From positions 62,001 through 126,000 of the forward strand of contig NZ_RJWA01000010.1 of NCBI RefSeq assembly GCF_003762835.1: DNA of 64,000 nt, written 5' to 3'. The stretch's first letter is position 1. Each line of letters begins with the position of its first letter. The position numbers and the translations under genes are program-made. Source of the DNA: Micromonospora sp. HM5-17 (GTDB taxonomy: Bacteria > Actinomycetota > Actinomycetes > Mycobacteriales > Micromonosporaceae). Of this stretch, positions 46,610 through 55,431 are shown piece after piece. The notes under the pieces were generated by a model. The model was not told the origin of the DNA. It saw nothing but the letters and a program-made list of their open reading frames with translations, and did no database searches.

Positions 46610-47836
46610 CTACCCGACAGCACCCCCCACGGTGCTCAGCTTGTCGACGCCGAGGAAGCCGCCAACGATCCGGCGGACCGGCTCGTGGTGCTTCCGGGTG
46701 GCGTGCACGTACACGTTCAGCGTCGTCGTGACGCTCTTGTGCCCGGCCATCGTCTTGAGCGCTGCCAGGTCCACACCCTCGGTCGCGAGCAGCGTCAGCA
46801 TCGAGTGGCGCAGCCCGTGCATCGTCATCCGGCGGGGCAGTCCCTTCTCCCGCGCCAGGTCGCGGATCTTCACCCACCGGCCCTCGTAGAAGTCCTCGTA
46901 CCGCCAGTGGTTGCCGCGCGGGGCGACGAACACGAACTCGCGGCCTGGCTGCGCGGCGCGTTCGGCGACCAGCTGCATCACCTGGTGCGGCAGCGGCACC
47001 TCCCGGTAGCCCTGCTGCGTCTTCGGCTTGGGCTCCACCACCCACCTGCGGTTGACCTTCCGCAGTACCTGCACGATCTCGATCGTGCCGAGCCTGGGCC
47101 GGACTGCCCGGGGCGGCAGCGCGCTCACTTCGCCCCACCGCAGGCCGGAGGCGAGCTTGGTCAGCAGCAGGTCCGCTGCCTCCGGGTCGACCTCGTACGC
47201 CGCCTCGAGGAAGATCCTCGCCTCGTCGGGGCTTTCCAGGATGTCCCGCTCATGCCGAGCCGCCTCGGGCAGCGGTAGCCCGTCCATCGGGTTGTACGTG
47301 CGCAGCGCTGGCTCCTCGTCCTCGCCCGGCAGGCAGGCGGCCCGGAAGATCGGCACGATCGTCTCGCCTCGGATGTTCGCGATCGTCTTCGGGGACAGTC
47401 CGGCGTCCAGCAGGGCGATCTGCCACTCGCGCATCTCGCGTCGGGTGATCGCGGCGATCGGCCGGTCGCCGAGCCGCGGGAAGACGTGCTTCTCCAGCCG
47501 CTCGAGGTATTTCCGCTTCGTCTCCGGGTGCGGCTTGATGAGGGTGCTCAGCCAGTCGAGCGCGTACTCCCGGAACGTGACCTGGCGCTCCGGCTCGGGC
47601 GTGACTGGAGCGGGTCCGGTACCGGCGGGTGCGAGGTAGCCGAAGCCGTGCTCGTGCAGCTGCTCGGTGGGCGGCATGTGGTCGCCGTTCGCGTCGACGA
47701 GCGCCTTGAAGCGCTTGGCGTCAGTGTGGGTGTCGAACTGCCTGCCGTCCCAGTCGCCGGTGCCGCCGATGCGCCACTTCACCCGCCACCGATGCGTCTT
47801 GCCGTCCTTGTACGTGCGTTTCTCGATCGATGCCAC
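46610..47836 (-). CDS. Tyrosine integrase (408 aa)
   Basis: N-terminal arm-binding domain (ASIEKRTYKDGKTHRWRVKW), SAM-like core-binding domain (FREYALDWLSTLI ... LERLEKHVFPRLGDRPIAAIT), and catalytic domain with SGLRWGEV (Arg), MHGLRHSML (His-x-x-Arg), GHKS (His) and NVYVH (Tyr nucleophile). GTG at 47,836 follows an AGGAGC ribosome binding site; the longer frame would run into the 35-bp dyad. It integrates the phage at the tRNA-Leu gene 260 bp away. Confidence 0.93.
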   Translation of the reverse strand: MASIEKRTYKDGKTHRWRVKWRIGGTGDWDGRQFDTHTDAKRFKALVDANGDHMPPTEQLHEHGFGYLAPAGTGPAPVTPEPERQVTFREYALDWLSTLIKPHPETKRKYLERLEKHVFPRLGDRPIAAITRREMREWQIALLDAGLSPKTIANIRGETIVPIFRAACLPGEDEEPALRTYNPMDGLPLPEAARHERDILESPDEARIFLEAAYEVDPEAADLLLTKLASGLRWGEVSALPPRAVRPRLGTIEIVQVLRKVNRRWVVEPKPKTQQGYREVPLPHQVMQLVAERAAQPGREFVFVAPRGNHWRYEDFYEGRWVKIRDLAREKGLPRRMTMHGLRHSMLTLLATEGVDLAALKTMAGHKSVTTTLNVYVHATRKHHEPVRRIVGGFLGVDKLSTVGGAVG

Positions 47837-47901
47837 TGCTCCTGGTCCTCCACGTGAAGCAGGCGGCCGGATCGCCTCAAAGCCATGCCGCCCGCGCGCA
47901 C

Positions 47902-47936
47902 CTACATGCGCAGCAGTGGGACCGTAGCCGTACATC
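47902..47936. promoter_or_regulatory. 35-bp dyad element, copy 7
   Basis: CTACATGCG on the left, GTAGCCGTACATC on the right; the right arm is well conserved. Lies 66 bp before the integrase start, so the same factor could control lysogeny. Confidence 0.55.
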
Positions 47937-47983
47937 CTGCTGGAGCGCAAAACGCGCCCACGAGCCCGTCGGATGGACGGCTC

Positions 47984-48011
47984 CGGGAACGATGTTCCCG
48001 GGATGTTCCCG
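47984..48011. repeat. Short repeats near the attachment site
   Basis: CGGGAAC-GAT-GTTCCCG is a 17-bp inverted repeat (47,984-48,000), and GATGTTCCCG occurs twice in tandem (47,991-48,000 and 48,002-48,011). About 90 bp from the tRNA 3' end, these are candidates for integrase arm-binding sites. Confidence 0.5.
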
Positions 48012-48096
48012 TGGCGGCAGCGAACCCAGAAACGATCAAGGCCGCTGACCCGAGTTCTGCCAGGTCAACGGCCTAATTTCTTCGTACCCTGATTGG

Positions 48097-48180
48097 TGTC
48101 CGAGGGGGGACTTGAACCCCCACGCCCTATACGGGCACTAGCACCTCAAGCTAGCGCGTCTGCCATTCCGCCACCCGGAC
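48097..48180 (-). tRNA. tRNA-Leu (anticodon GAG), integration target
   Basis: Acceptor GTCCGGG with CTCGGAC, anticodon stem CTAGC/GCTAG with loop TTGAGGT, long variable arm and T arm GGGGG-TTCAAGT-CCCCC; CCA is encoded at 48,094-48,096. The gene is intact on the chromosome side of the integrase, so attR core probably lies in its 3' half (about 48,094-48,130). The partner attL is outside the window. Confidence 0.93.
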
Positions 48181-48976
48181 GTGCACTGCCACTCTAGCGC
48201 GAGCAACCAAACGAGGAACTCCCCGATCTGCTCCCGCAGAGCCGCACGGGGCACTACTGTACACGGCTCTCGTGGATCATGCACGGCGGCCACCCACCCG
48301 CCCCGGGCCGCTCCCGTCGGCCCCCGGTCCGGACGCCGGACCGGGTCACGCGGGTGCCCCCCGGGGACCCGGGGGAGTGCTGTGGCACCGGATGGGGCGG
48401 CCCGCACTCTCCGTCGCTGCCCTCCGGTCCGCGGCCGATCCCGGACCCGGCGGCGACCTCGACCGCCACGCGACGGGTACGGAGTGCGGCGGCGCCGGTC
48501 GACCGCCCGGACACAGACATTCCTGTGCGGATGTTAATAGTTGGTTGACTTGCTGTTCTCTTATATCTGCGGAATCGCTATCAGGATGTTTCGTGGTTCC
48601 ATTCCGGGGCCTGGTGCAAATACGCCTGTCATTCTCGGAATTTGGAACGCTGTTGACCGTGCCCGGCAGTGGTACGGATTATTCAATGTATGCAGCGGCA
48701 ATACATCCTCCACCTCGTCAGCCGCCTGCACATCGATCTGGCTCGTCACGCCAGCGCAGGCTGTCCCCGCTGACCGCGCCCGCCGCCGGGGTTGACCCGG
48801 CCGGCTGACGTCCGCTGACCCTGCCCTTCCCGCCGCACGTCGAGGTGCCGGTGGATTCGTTTTCGTGTCTCGTCTCCCACCGGTTCGGGGCTCCGTTCAT
48901 CCGTCGGGTTCCCGTTCCGGATCGCCACGACTTTGCCATTGGCGGCTACGGCCATGCGACGGACAGGAGAGATGCC
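48181..48976. other. Intergenic region between tRNA-Leu and the sulfur operon
   Basis: 796 bp with no convincing gene. The part 48,535-48,720 is clearly less GC-rich than the surroundings. TTGACC at 48,652-48,657 followed by 18 bp and GATTAT could be a promoter facing the operon at 48,977, but the untranslated leader would be long. Confidence 0.5.
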
Positions 48977-49492
48977 ATGACGATTTCCGAGTCGCCCCGG
49001 CTCGATTCGGCGCGGTTCCGTACGCTCTTGCGGCGGCAGGCGGCGACGGTGACGGTGGTGACCGCGGCGGGCGAACCGCCGGCCGGATTCACCGCCACCT
49101 CGTTCACCTCGGTCTCGCTGCGGCCGCCCCTGGTCTCGTTCTGCCTGGACCGCGGCTCGTCGAGCTGGCCGACGGTGGCGAGTGCCGGACACGTCGCCGT
49201 CCACCTGCTCGGGGCTGGCCAGCACGAGATCGCCCGGATCTTCGCCACCAGCGGCATCGACCGGTTCGCCGCGTACCCGCAGTGGCGGCTCGGCCCGTAC
49301 GGCGTGCCGCTGCTGGACGGGACGATCGCCTGGCTGGTCTGTCGGACCGTCGACCGGGTCGTCGCCGGCGACCACGCGATCGTGCTGGCCGAGCCGCTGG
49401 TCGGACACCACCACGCGGAGGACGTCACGCCGCTGCTCTACCACATGGGCCGGTACGCGTCGCTGACCTCCGCACTTCCCACCGCCAGCTGA
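48977..49492 (+). CDS. Flavin reductase (171 aa)
   Basis: Flavin-reductase-like family that supplies reduced FMN to two-component monooxygenases: FRTLLRRQAATVTVVTA, GFTATSFTSVSLRPPLVSFCLDRGSSSWP (flavin-binding TSFTSVSL..P) and the C-terminal LYHMGRYASL. ATG at 48,977 after AGGAGAG. First gene of a six-gene operon with an ABC transporter and an FMN-dependent monooxygenase, so it likely serves that enzyme. Confidence 0.88.
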   Translation: MTISESPRLDSARFRTLLRRQAATVTVVTAAGEPPAGFTATSFTSVSLRPPLVSFCLDRGSSSWPTVASAGHVAVHLLGAGQHEIARIFATSGIDRFAAYPQWRLGPYGVPLLDGTIAWLVCRTVDRVVAGDHAIVLAEPLVGHHHAEDVTPLLYHMGRYASLTSALPTAS

Positions 49493-49621
49493 GACCGTCC
49501 GGCCGCGGTCGTGCCGCCGGTCACGCCGTCGGTCCGGTCCGCCGTTCCGGTCCGCTGGTTCCCGTATCAGGCCGCCGGCCCCGTACGCCGGCCTGTCGAG
49601 TCTGTCTTCAGGAGCGCGCCC

Positions 49622-50704
49622 ATGCCCCCTCCGTCCACCCCGTTCTCCGCCGCCGGGCCGCTGGCCCTCCGCCGGCGTACCCTCCTCGCGGCCGCGTTCG
49701 GTGTCGCCGCCTCCGGAATCGCCGCCTGCGCCGGCCGGGACGCGCCGACGGTGCGGCTCGCGCTCGACGCGCCGCTGCCGGTCGAGGTGCCCGACGGCAC
49801 GGTGCTGCGGGTCGGTGACAAGGAGACCCAGAAGGCGATCGAGTTCTCGGGCGAGATCGACCGGTTCACCTTCGAGGTCTCCTGGGCGAACCTCAGCGGC
49901 GGCCCGCAGACCATCGAGGCGTTCCGGGCCGATGCCCTGGACCTCGGGGCGGTGGCCGACATCCCGCCGATCCACGCGACCTGGACCGGGCTTCCGGTCA
50001 AGATCGTCGCTTCCCGGTTCCGTCAGGATCCGGTCAATCACCCGATCTACCAGCTCGGCATCGCGCCGGGGGTCACCGTGCGGAGCCTGGCCGACCTGCG
50101 CGGAAAGACGATCGCCTACAGCCCGGGCCAGGCCCAGGGCGCCCTGGTGCTGCGGGTGTTGCGGCAGGCTGGGCTGACCAAACGCGACGTACGGCTGGTG
50201 GAACTGGCCAGCACCGGCGACGTCTACGTGACCGCCCTGGCCAGCCGGCAGGTGGAGGTCGCACCACTCGGCGGCATCCAGGTCAAGCGGTATCAGGCGA
50301 AGTACGCCCGGGACGGGGGAAGCACCATCCCGCACGGGCTGCGGGATGACCCCGGCCACCTGTACGCGCCGGTCGCCGTCCTACAGGACGCGGCCAAGGC
50401 CGCGGCGATCCGGGCCTACGTCCAGCACTGGGCCCGGGCGCTGATCTGGATCGAGAACAACCCGGACGAGTGGATCGAGCGGTACTACGTCCAGGACCAG
50501 GGGCTGACCCGGGAGGACGGACAGTGGCTGGTGGAGAACGCCGGCGTACCGGACATTCCGGCGAACTGGACCGAGGTCATCGCCCGGCACCAGCAGACCA
50601 TCGACCTGCTCGCCGCCGAGACCGGAAACCGACCGTTGCCGGCGGCGGACCTATACGACCTGCGGTACGAGTCGGTGGCCGCCGACGCGATCACGGGGGT
50701 GTAG
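49622..50704 (+). CDS. Sulfonate-type ABC transporter binding lipoprotein (360 aa)
   Basis: A twin-arginine-like RRRTLLAAAFGVAASGIAAC signal ends in a lipobox cysteine. The mature part follows the SsuA/TauA pattern (GAVADIPPIHATWTGLPVKIVASRF, LADLRGKTIAYSPGQAQGALVLRVLRQAGLTKRDVRLV). It should deliver an alkanesulfonate or similar organosulfur compound to the permease. ATG at 49,622 after CAGGAG. Confidence 0.85.
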   Translation: MPPPSTPFSAAGPLALRRRTLLAAAFGVAASGIAACAGRDAPTVRLALDAPLPVEVPDGTVLRVGDKETQKAIEFSGEIDRFTFEVSWANLSGGPQTIEAFRADALDLGAVADIPPIHATWTGLPVKIVASRFRQDPVNHPIYQLGIAPGVTVRSLADLRGKTIAYSPGQAQGALVLRVLRQAGLTKRDVRLVELASTGDVYVTALASRQVEVAPLGGIQVKRYQAKYARDGGSTIPHGLRDDPGHLYAPVAVLQDAAKAAAIRAYVQHWARALIWIENNPDEWIERYYVQDQGLTREDGQWLVENAGVPDIPANWTEVIARHQQTIDLLAAETGNRPLPAADLYDLRYESVAADAITGV

Positions 50705-50708
50705 TGCG

Positions 50709-51761
50709 GTGACCACCCAGCTCGATCCCGAGACGGCGGCCAGCCTGGCGACGGCGGCGCCGTACCTGACCCCGGTGAGCCCGACGACGGATCCGGCAGT
50801 CGCGGACGGAGAAGCCCCGGACCCGACGGTCGTGGACACGAACGCTCCGGATCCGGTCACCCCGAGCGCCGTACCGGGCACGGGAGTCCCGGACCCGGGG
50901 GCGCCGCGCCGCGCGGTCCCGACCGCCCTGGCCCCGGAGGCGGCGGGCGCGACCGACACCGCCCGCGGCGGGTCCGTCCGGCGCCGTCGCCGGCTCGGCC
51001 CGGGCCGGCCGATCCCGCTCGGCGGGGCCATCGGTCCGGTGCTGCTGCTCGCCGTCTGGTCCGCCGGTTCCGCGACCGGCGTGCTCGACGAACGGACCCT
51101 CTCCGCGCCCTGGACGGTGGTGGCCACCGCCGGCGAGCTGCTCGCCAACGGCCGCCTCCAGGAGAGCCTGCTGATCTCCACCCAGCGGGCCGGTCTCGGC
51201 CTGGTCTTCGGCGTGCTGGTCGGCGTCGTGCTCGCCCTGCTCTCCGGGCTCAGCCGGTGGGGCGAGGCGATCATCGACGGTCCGGTGCAGATCAAGCGGG
51301 CGATTCCGTCGCTGGCACTGCTGCCGCTGCTCATCCTCTGGTTCGGCATCGACGAGCAGATGAAGGTGGTGACCATCGCCCTCGGCGTCTTCGTGCCGGT
51401 CTACATCCACACCCACAACGGTCTGCGCACCATCGACCACCGGTACGTCGAGCTGGCCGAGGTGCTGCGGCTGAGCCCCGGCCGGTTCCTCCGCCGGGTG
51501 GTCCTGCCGGGTGCGCTGCCCGGGTTCCTGCTCGGCCTGCGGTTCGCGGTCGTCAACGCCTGGCTCGCGCTGGTGGTGGTGGAGCAGATCAACTCGACCA
51601 GCGGAATCGGCTACCTGATGGAGCTGGCCCGTCAGTACGGCCAAACCGACGTCATCATCGTCGGCCTCGTCCTCTACGGCCTGCTCGGGCTGCTCTCCGA
51701 CGGTGCCGTCCGGATCGCGCAGCGGAGGGCGCTGTCATGGCGACGCACCCTGGCGGACTGA
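50709..51761 (+). CDS. Sulfonate-type ABC transporter permease (350 aa)
   Basis: SsuC/TauC family: about 95 unusual Pro/Ala/Asp-rich N-terminal residues, then six membrane segments with the EAA loop (ELAEVLRLSPGRFLRRVVLPGALPGFLLGLRFAVVNAWLALVVVEQ). GTG at 50,709, five bp after the binding-protein stop; overlaps the ATPase gene by 25 bp. The long extramembrane N-terminus is not usual for the family and may be cytoplasmic and disordered. Confidence 0.85.
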   Translation: MTTQLDPETAASLATAAPYLTPVSPTTDPAVADGEAPDPTVVDTNAPDPVTPSAVPGTGVPDPGAPRRAVPTALAPEAAGATDTARGGSVRRRRRLGPGRPIPLGGAIGPVLLLAVWSAGSATGVLDERTLSAPWTVVATAGELLANGRLQESLLISTQRAGLGLVFGVLVGVVLALLSGLSRWGEAIIDGPVQIKRAIPSLALLPLLILWFGIDEQMKVVTIALGVFVPVYIHTHNGLRTIDHRYVELAEVLRLSPGRFLRRVVLPGALPGFLLGLRFAVVNAWLALVVVEQINSTSGIGYLMELARQYGQTDVIIVGLVLYGLLGLLSDGAVRIAQRRALSWRRTLAD

Positions 51762-52564
51762 CCGCCTCCTCGACCTCGCCGACCCCCGGCGACCGGCCGA
51801 CGCCGGACCCGGACGTCCCGTTCCCGCAGGCCGCGGCCGAACCCGTCCGCCCACCGGTGCGGGTACGCGGCCTGACCCGCCGACTCGGTGGACGGACCGT
51901 CCTGGCGGACCTCGACCTGGAGATCGCCGACAACGAGTTCGTCGCCCTGCTCGGCCGCAGCGGATCGGGAAAGAGCACCCTGCTGCGGGCTCTCGCCGGG
52001 CTGGACCGCGACGCGGACGGCGCCGGTCGGGTCGAGGTGCCGGAGCGGCTTTCGGTGATCTTCCAGGACGCTCGGCTGCTGCCCTGGCAGCGGGTGCTGC
52101 CCAACGTCATCCTGGGCCTCACCGGGCCGGGTGCGGCCGACCAGGGGCGGGCCCGGCTTGCCGAGGTCGGACTCGCGGGCCGGGAGCGGGCCTGGCCCGC
52201 CGAACTCTCCGGCGGCGAGCAGCAGCGGGTGGCCCTGGCCCGATCGCTGGTGAGCGAACCGCGGCTGCTGTTGGCCGACGAACCGTTCGGCGCGCTCGAC
52301 GCGCTGACCCGGATCAGGATGCACGGCCTGCTCCGTGAACTGTGCCAGCGGCACCGGCCGGCGGTGCTGCTCGTCACCCACGACGTCGACGAGGCGGTCA
52401 CCCTCGCCGACCGGGTGCTGGTGCTCGACGCCGGCCGTATCACCGTCGACACCACCATCGACCTTCCGACTCCCCGTTCACCCCGGCACCCCGGCTTCCA
52501 GGGGTACCGGGAGCGGCTGCTCGCCGCGCTCGGCGTCACACGCACCGAAGGAGCGACCTCATGA
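51737..52564 (+). CDS. Sulfonate-type ABC transporter ATPase (275 aa)
   Basis: SsuB family: Walker A GRSGSGKST, Q-loop VIFQDARLLPW, signature LSGGEQQRVALAR, Walker B LLLADEPFGALD, switch THDVDEA. ATG at 51,737 inside the permease gene; the open frame further upstream is only the shadow of the permease. Its stop overlaps the monooxygenase start (ATGA). Confidence 0.9.
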   Translation: MATHPGGLTASSTSPTPGDRPTPDPDVPFPQAAAEPVRPPVRVRGLTRRLGGRTVLADLDLEIADNEFVALLGRSGSGKSTLLRALAGLDRDADGAGRVEVPERLSVIFQDARLLPWQRVLPNVILGLTGPGAADQGRARLAEVGLAGRERAWPAELSGGEQQRVALARSLVSEPRLLLADEPFGALDALTRIRMHGLLRELCQRHRPAVLLVTHDVDEAVTLADRVLVLDAGRITVDTTIDLPTPRSPRHPGFQGYRERLLAALGVTRTEGATS

Positions 52565-53916
52565 GCCAACGACCCGGCACCCTGCACCTCAACGCCTTCC
52601 TGATGGGGGTGGGGCACCACGAGGCGGCCTGGCGGCTGCCGGAGAGCGACCCGTTCGCCCACGTCGACGTCCGGCACTACACGGAACTGGCCCGGATCGC
52701 GGAACGCGGCACGATGGACTCCCTCTTCCTGGCCGACAGCCCGGTGCTGTGGAACAACGTCGGCCGCCGCCCCTCCGGGGCGCTGGAGCCGACCGTGCTG
52801 CTCACCGCCCTCGCCGGGGTGACCGAGCGGATCGGACTGATCGCGACCGCCTCGACGACGTACAACGAGCCGTTCAACCTGGCCCGGCGGTTCGCCTCGC
52901 TGGACCACATCAGCGGCGGCCGCGCCGGCTGGAACGTCGTCACCACCGCTGGGCTGGACGCGGCGCGCAACTTCAACCTCGACGAGCTGCCCGCGCACCG
53001 GGACCGGTACGAACGCGCCGCCGAGTTCATCGAGGTCTCGCGCAAGCTCTGGGACAGCTGGGCCGACGACGCCGCGCTCGGGGACAAGGCCGCGGGCGTC
53101 TGGGGCGACCAGGACCGAATCTTCCCGGCCAACCACGTCGGACGGTTCTTCAAGGTGGCGGGCGCGCTCAACGTCCCGCGGTCGCCGCAGGGCCACCCGG
53201 TGCTGGTCCAGGCCGGCTCCTCGGAGGACGGCAAGGAACTGGCCGCCCGCTACGCCGAGGCCGTGTTCACGGCGCAGCAGACGCTGCCGGAGGCGCAGGC
53301 GTTCTACGCCGACCTGAAGGCCCGGGCCCGGGCCCTCGGCCGGGACCCGGACGGCATCAAGATCCTGCCGGGGATCGTGCCGGTGCTCGGCGGAACCGAG
53401 GCCGAGGCCCGTGCGCTGGAGGACGAACTCGAGCGGCTGATCCGACCGGAGTACGCCCTGCGCCAGCTCGCGACCACCCTCGGCGTGTCGCCGGACGTCC
53501 TCGACCTGGACCGCGAACTGCCGGACGACCTGCCGGACGAGGACCAGATCGAGGGGGCGAAGAGCCGCCGTACGTTGATCGTCAACCTGGCCCGGCGGGA
53601 ACGGCTGACCGTACGCCAGCTGATCGGCCGGCTCGGCGGTGGGCGTGGCCACCGCACCTTCGCCGGTACGCCGGAGCAGGTCGCCGACGCCATCGAGGAG
53701 TGGTGGAACAACGGCGCCGCCGACGGGTTCAACGTGATGCCCCCGGTGCTTCCCTCCGGGCTCGCCGCGTTCGTCGACCACGTGGTGCCGATCCTGCGTC
53801 GTCGGGGCCTGTTCCGGACCGAGTACACCGGCACGACGCTGCGGGACCACTACGGCCTGCCCCGACCGCCGGACCGGCTCCACCGGCGGGCCGCCGAACT
53901 CACGCCCGTCCCCTGA
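52561..53916 (+). CDS. FMN-dependent monooxygenase, NtaA/SnaA/DszA family (451 aa)
   Basis: Luciferase-like TIM barrel: HLNAFLMGVGHHEAAWRLPES, LADSPVLWNNV, LLTALAGVTERIGLIATASTTYNEPFNLARRFASLDHISGGRAGWNVVTT (flavin and substrate loop) and PQGHPVLVQAGSSEDGKELAARYAEAVFTAQ. Length is normal for the family. Members oxidise sulfones, chelators or other xenobiotics with reduced FMN; with the sulfonate-type transporter a sulfur-scavenging role is likely, substrate unknown. Confidence 0.9.
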   Translation: MSQRPGTLHLNAFLMGVGHHEAAWRLPESDPFAHVDVRHYTELARIAERGTMDSLFLADSPVLWNNVGRRPSGALEPTVLLTALAGVTERIGLIATASTTYNEPFNLARRFASLDHISGGRAGWNVVTTAGLDAARNFNLDELPAHRDRYERAAEFIEVSRKLWDSWADDAALGDKAAGVWGDQDRIFPANHVGRFFKVAGALNVPRSPQGHPVLVQAGSSEDGKELAARYAEAVFTAQQTLPEAQAFYADLKARARALGRDPDGIKILPGIVPVLGGTEAEARALEDELERLIRPEYALRQLATTLGVSPDVLDLDRELPDDLPDEDQIEGAKSRRTLIVNLARRERLTVRQLIGRLGGGRGHRTFAGTPEQVADAIEEWWNNGAADGFNVMPPVLPSGLAAFVDHVVPILRRRGLFRTEYTGTTLRDHYGLPRPPDRLHRRAAELTPVP

Positions 53917-54087
53917 GGAGTGACCTGTCGGCTGGGCGCCGCCGAGGCGACGCGCTCCCGGACCGTGCGGGACCGCGTCGACGAGGTCGTGCCACCCGGC
54001 ACCGCGTGGACCGGGCCGTCGCCGGCCACCAACCGCCCGCCCTGCCCGACACGGCGCGGCGTCGGGCAGGGCCGAGAGGAGGAAAAG

Positions 54088-54570
54088 ATGGGTGAGATCG
54101 TCGTCGTCTCCGGCAATCCGCGGCCCGGTTCGCGGACCCGGGCGCTCGCCGTCGCGCTCGGGGTCGAGGTCGCGCGTCGGGAGAACGCGGCGCCGCCGGT
54201 CGTGATCGACCTGGCGGAGTACGGGTCCCGGTTGCTCGTTCCCGACGATCCGGAGGTGGCCGGCGGGGTGGCCGCGGCGCGGGCGGCCCGGGTGCTGGTG
54301 GTCGGCACACCAACGTACAAGGGCAGCTACACCGGCATACTGAAGGTCTTCCTGGATCGGTTGCCGCACCAGGGCCTGGCCGGGGTGGCCGCCGTACCGG
54401 TCACGGTCGCGGCGACGGCGGCCCAGGCCGCCCAGTCGGAACGGCACCTGCGCGGCCTGCTCGCCGAACTCGGCGCCGCGGTACGGCCCGGCCTGGCGCT
54501 GGCCGAGTCCGATCTCACCGACGCGGGCCTGCCCGCCGGCCACCTGGCGGCCCTGGTCGGGTCGGCCTGA
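54088..54570 (+). CDS. NADPH-dependent FMN reductase (160 aa)
   Basis: Flavodoxin-like fold: VVVSGNPRPGSRTRALAVALG (FMN phosphate loop), then VGTPTYKGSYTGILKVFLDRLP and PVTVAATAAQAAQSERHLRGLLAELG. SsuE/MsuE-like. ATG at 54,088 follows GAGGAGG; 170 bp separate it from the monooxygenase and hold no gene. Probably a second source of reduced FMN for the pathway. Confidence 0.88.
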   Translation: MGEIVVVSGNPRPGSRTRALAVALGVEVARRENAAPPVVIDLAEYGSRLLVPDDPEVAGGVAAARAARVLVVGTPTYKGSYTGILKVFLDRLPHQGLAGVAAVPVTVAATAAQAAQSERHLRGLLAELGAAVRPGLALAESDLTDAGLPAGHLAALVGSA

Positions 54571-54642
54571 CCCCGTCCGGTGGCGACCCGTCCGCGACGG
54601 CCGGCACGGGCGTTTGTGGACGGGTCGCCACCACCGGCGGGG

Positions 54643-55431
54643 TCAGCTTCCCGGCGCCGTCGTGCCGCCCGGCTCCACGGGTACGCCGAGCCGGGCGAGC
54701 AGATGACGCCGGAGGGGACCGAACCCGGTCGCGTCCGGCGCCCGCGGCCGGTCCAGCGGCACGCGTGTCTCCTCGGCGATCCGCCCGCCCTCGAGGACGA
54801 GAACCCGGTCGGCCAGCAGCAACGCCTCGTCCACGTCGTGGGTGACCAGCAGCGCCGCGAAGCCGTGTTCGGCGTGTAGCCGGCCGAAGAGGGCCTGCAT
54901 CCGCAGCCGGGTGAGCGCGTCGAGCGCGCCGAACGGCTCGTCCAGCAGCAGCAGCGCCGGTTCGCGGACCAGCGCGCGGGCGAAGGCGACCCGCTGGGCC
55001 TGGCCGCCCGAGAGTTCGACCGGCCAGGCTCGGCTCCGGTCGGCGAGCCCGACCTCGGCGAGCGCGGCGGCCACCCGCCGCCGGACGTCCGGGCCCGACA
55101 CGCCGAGGGCGACGTTGTCGGCGACCCGTTTCCACGGCAGGAGCCGGTGTTCCTGGAAGACCACCGCCTGACTGCCGGCCTGGGAGATCTCGCCGGTGGC
55201 GTCGGGATCGAGTCCGGCAAGGATGCGCAGCAGCGTGCTCTTCCCGGAGCCGCTGGCGCCGAGCAGCGCGACCACCTCGCCCGGTGCGATCACGAGGTCG
55301 ACGCCGTCCAGTACCACGGTTCCCGCGAAGGCCCGCCGTACGCCGGAGGCGGTGACCACCGGTCGGGGGTCGGCGTCCGCCGGGTGGCCGGGCGACGTCC
55401 CGGTCAGACCGCCCGCAGGCCGCGCCGCCAT
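54643..55431 (-). CDS. Second sulfonate-type ABC transporter ATPase (262 aa)
   Basis: SsuB-like: Walker A GASGSGKST, Q-loop VVFQEHRLLPW, signature LSGGQAQRVAFAR, Walker B LLLDEPFGALD, THDVDEA. Complete and intact. The ATG at 55,431 overlaps the damaged permease gene. With that permease broken the ATPase may have no working partner. Confidence 0.88.
   Translation of the reverse strand: MAARPAGGLTGTSPGHPADADPRPVVTASGVRRAFAGTVVLDGVDLVIAPGEVVALLGASGSGKSTLLRILAGLDPDATGEISQAGSQAVVFQEHRLLPWKRVADNVALGVSGPDVRRRVAAALAEVGLADRSRAWPVELSGGQAQRVAFARALVREPALLLLDEPFGALDALTRLRMQALFGRLHAEHGFAALLVTHDVDEALLLADRVLVLEGGRIAEETRVPLDRPRAPDATGFGPLRRHLLARLGVPVEPGGTTAPGS

Larger units (their letters stand above)
1..48130. 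mobile_element. Integrated tailed prophage (right part; left end outside the window)
   Basis: Integrase, excisionase-like protein, terminase, portal, MuF protein, capsid, tail tube, tape measure, minor tail, lysis and replication genes form one continuous block. The right limit is set by the integrase and by the 3' end of the tRNA-Leu gene at 48,097. No attL or second tRNA fragment is seen, so the element continues left of position 1. A long non-contractile (siphovirus-like) tail is inferred from a tail tube, chaperones and tape measure without sheath genes. Two lysis genes are frameshifted, so the element may be defective. Confidence 0.95.

Noticed and set aside
1-48130. Diversity-generating retroelement or tail-fibre inversion system
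   Set aside because: No reverse transcriptase, variable/template repeat pair or invertase gene was found in the prophage part seen.
48541-48795. Short plus-strand gene next to tRNA-Leu
   Set aside because: No ribosome binding site, changing composition along the frame and no recognisable protein.
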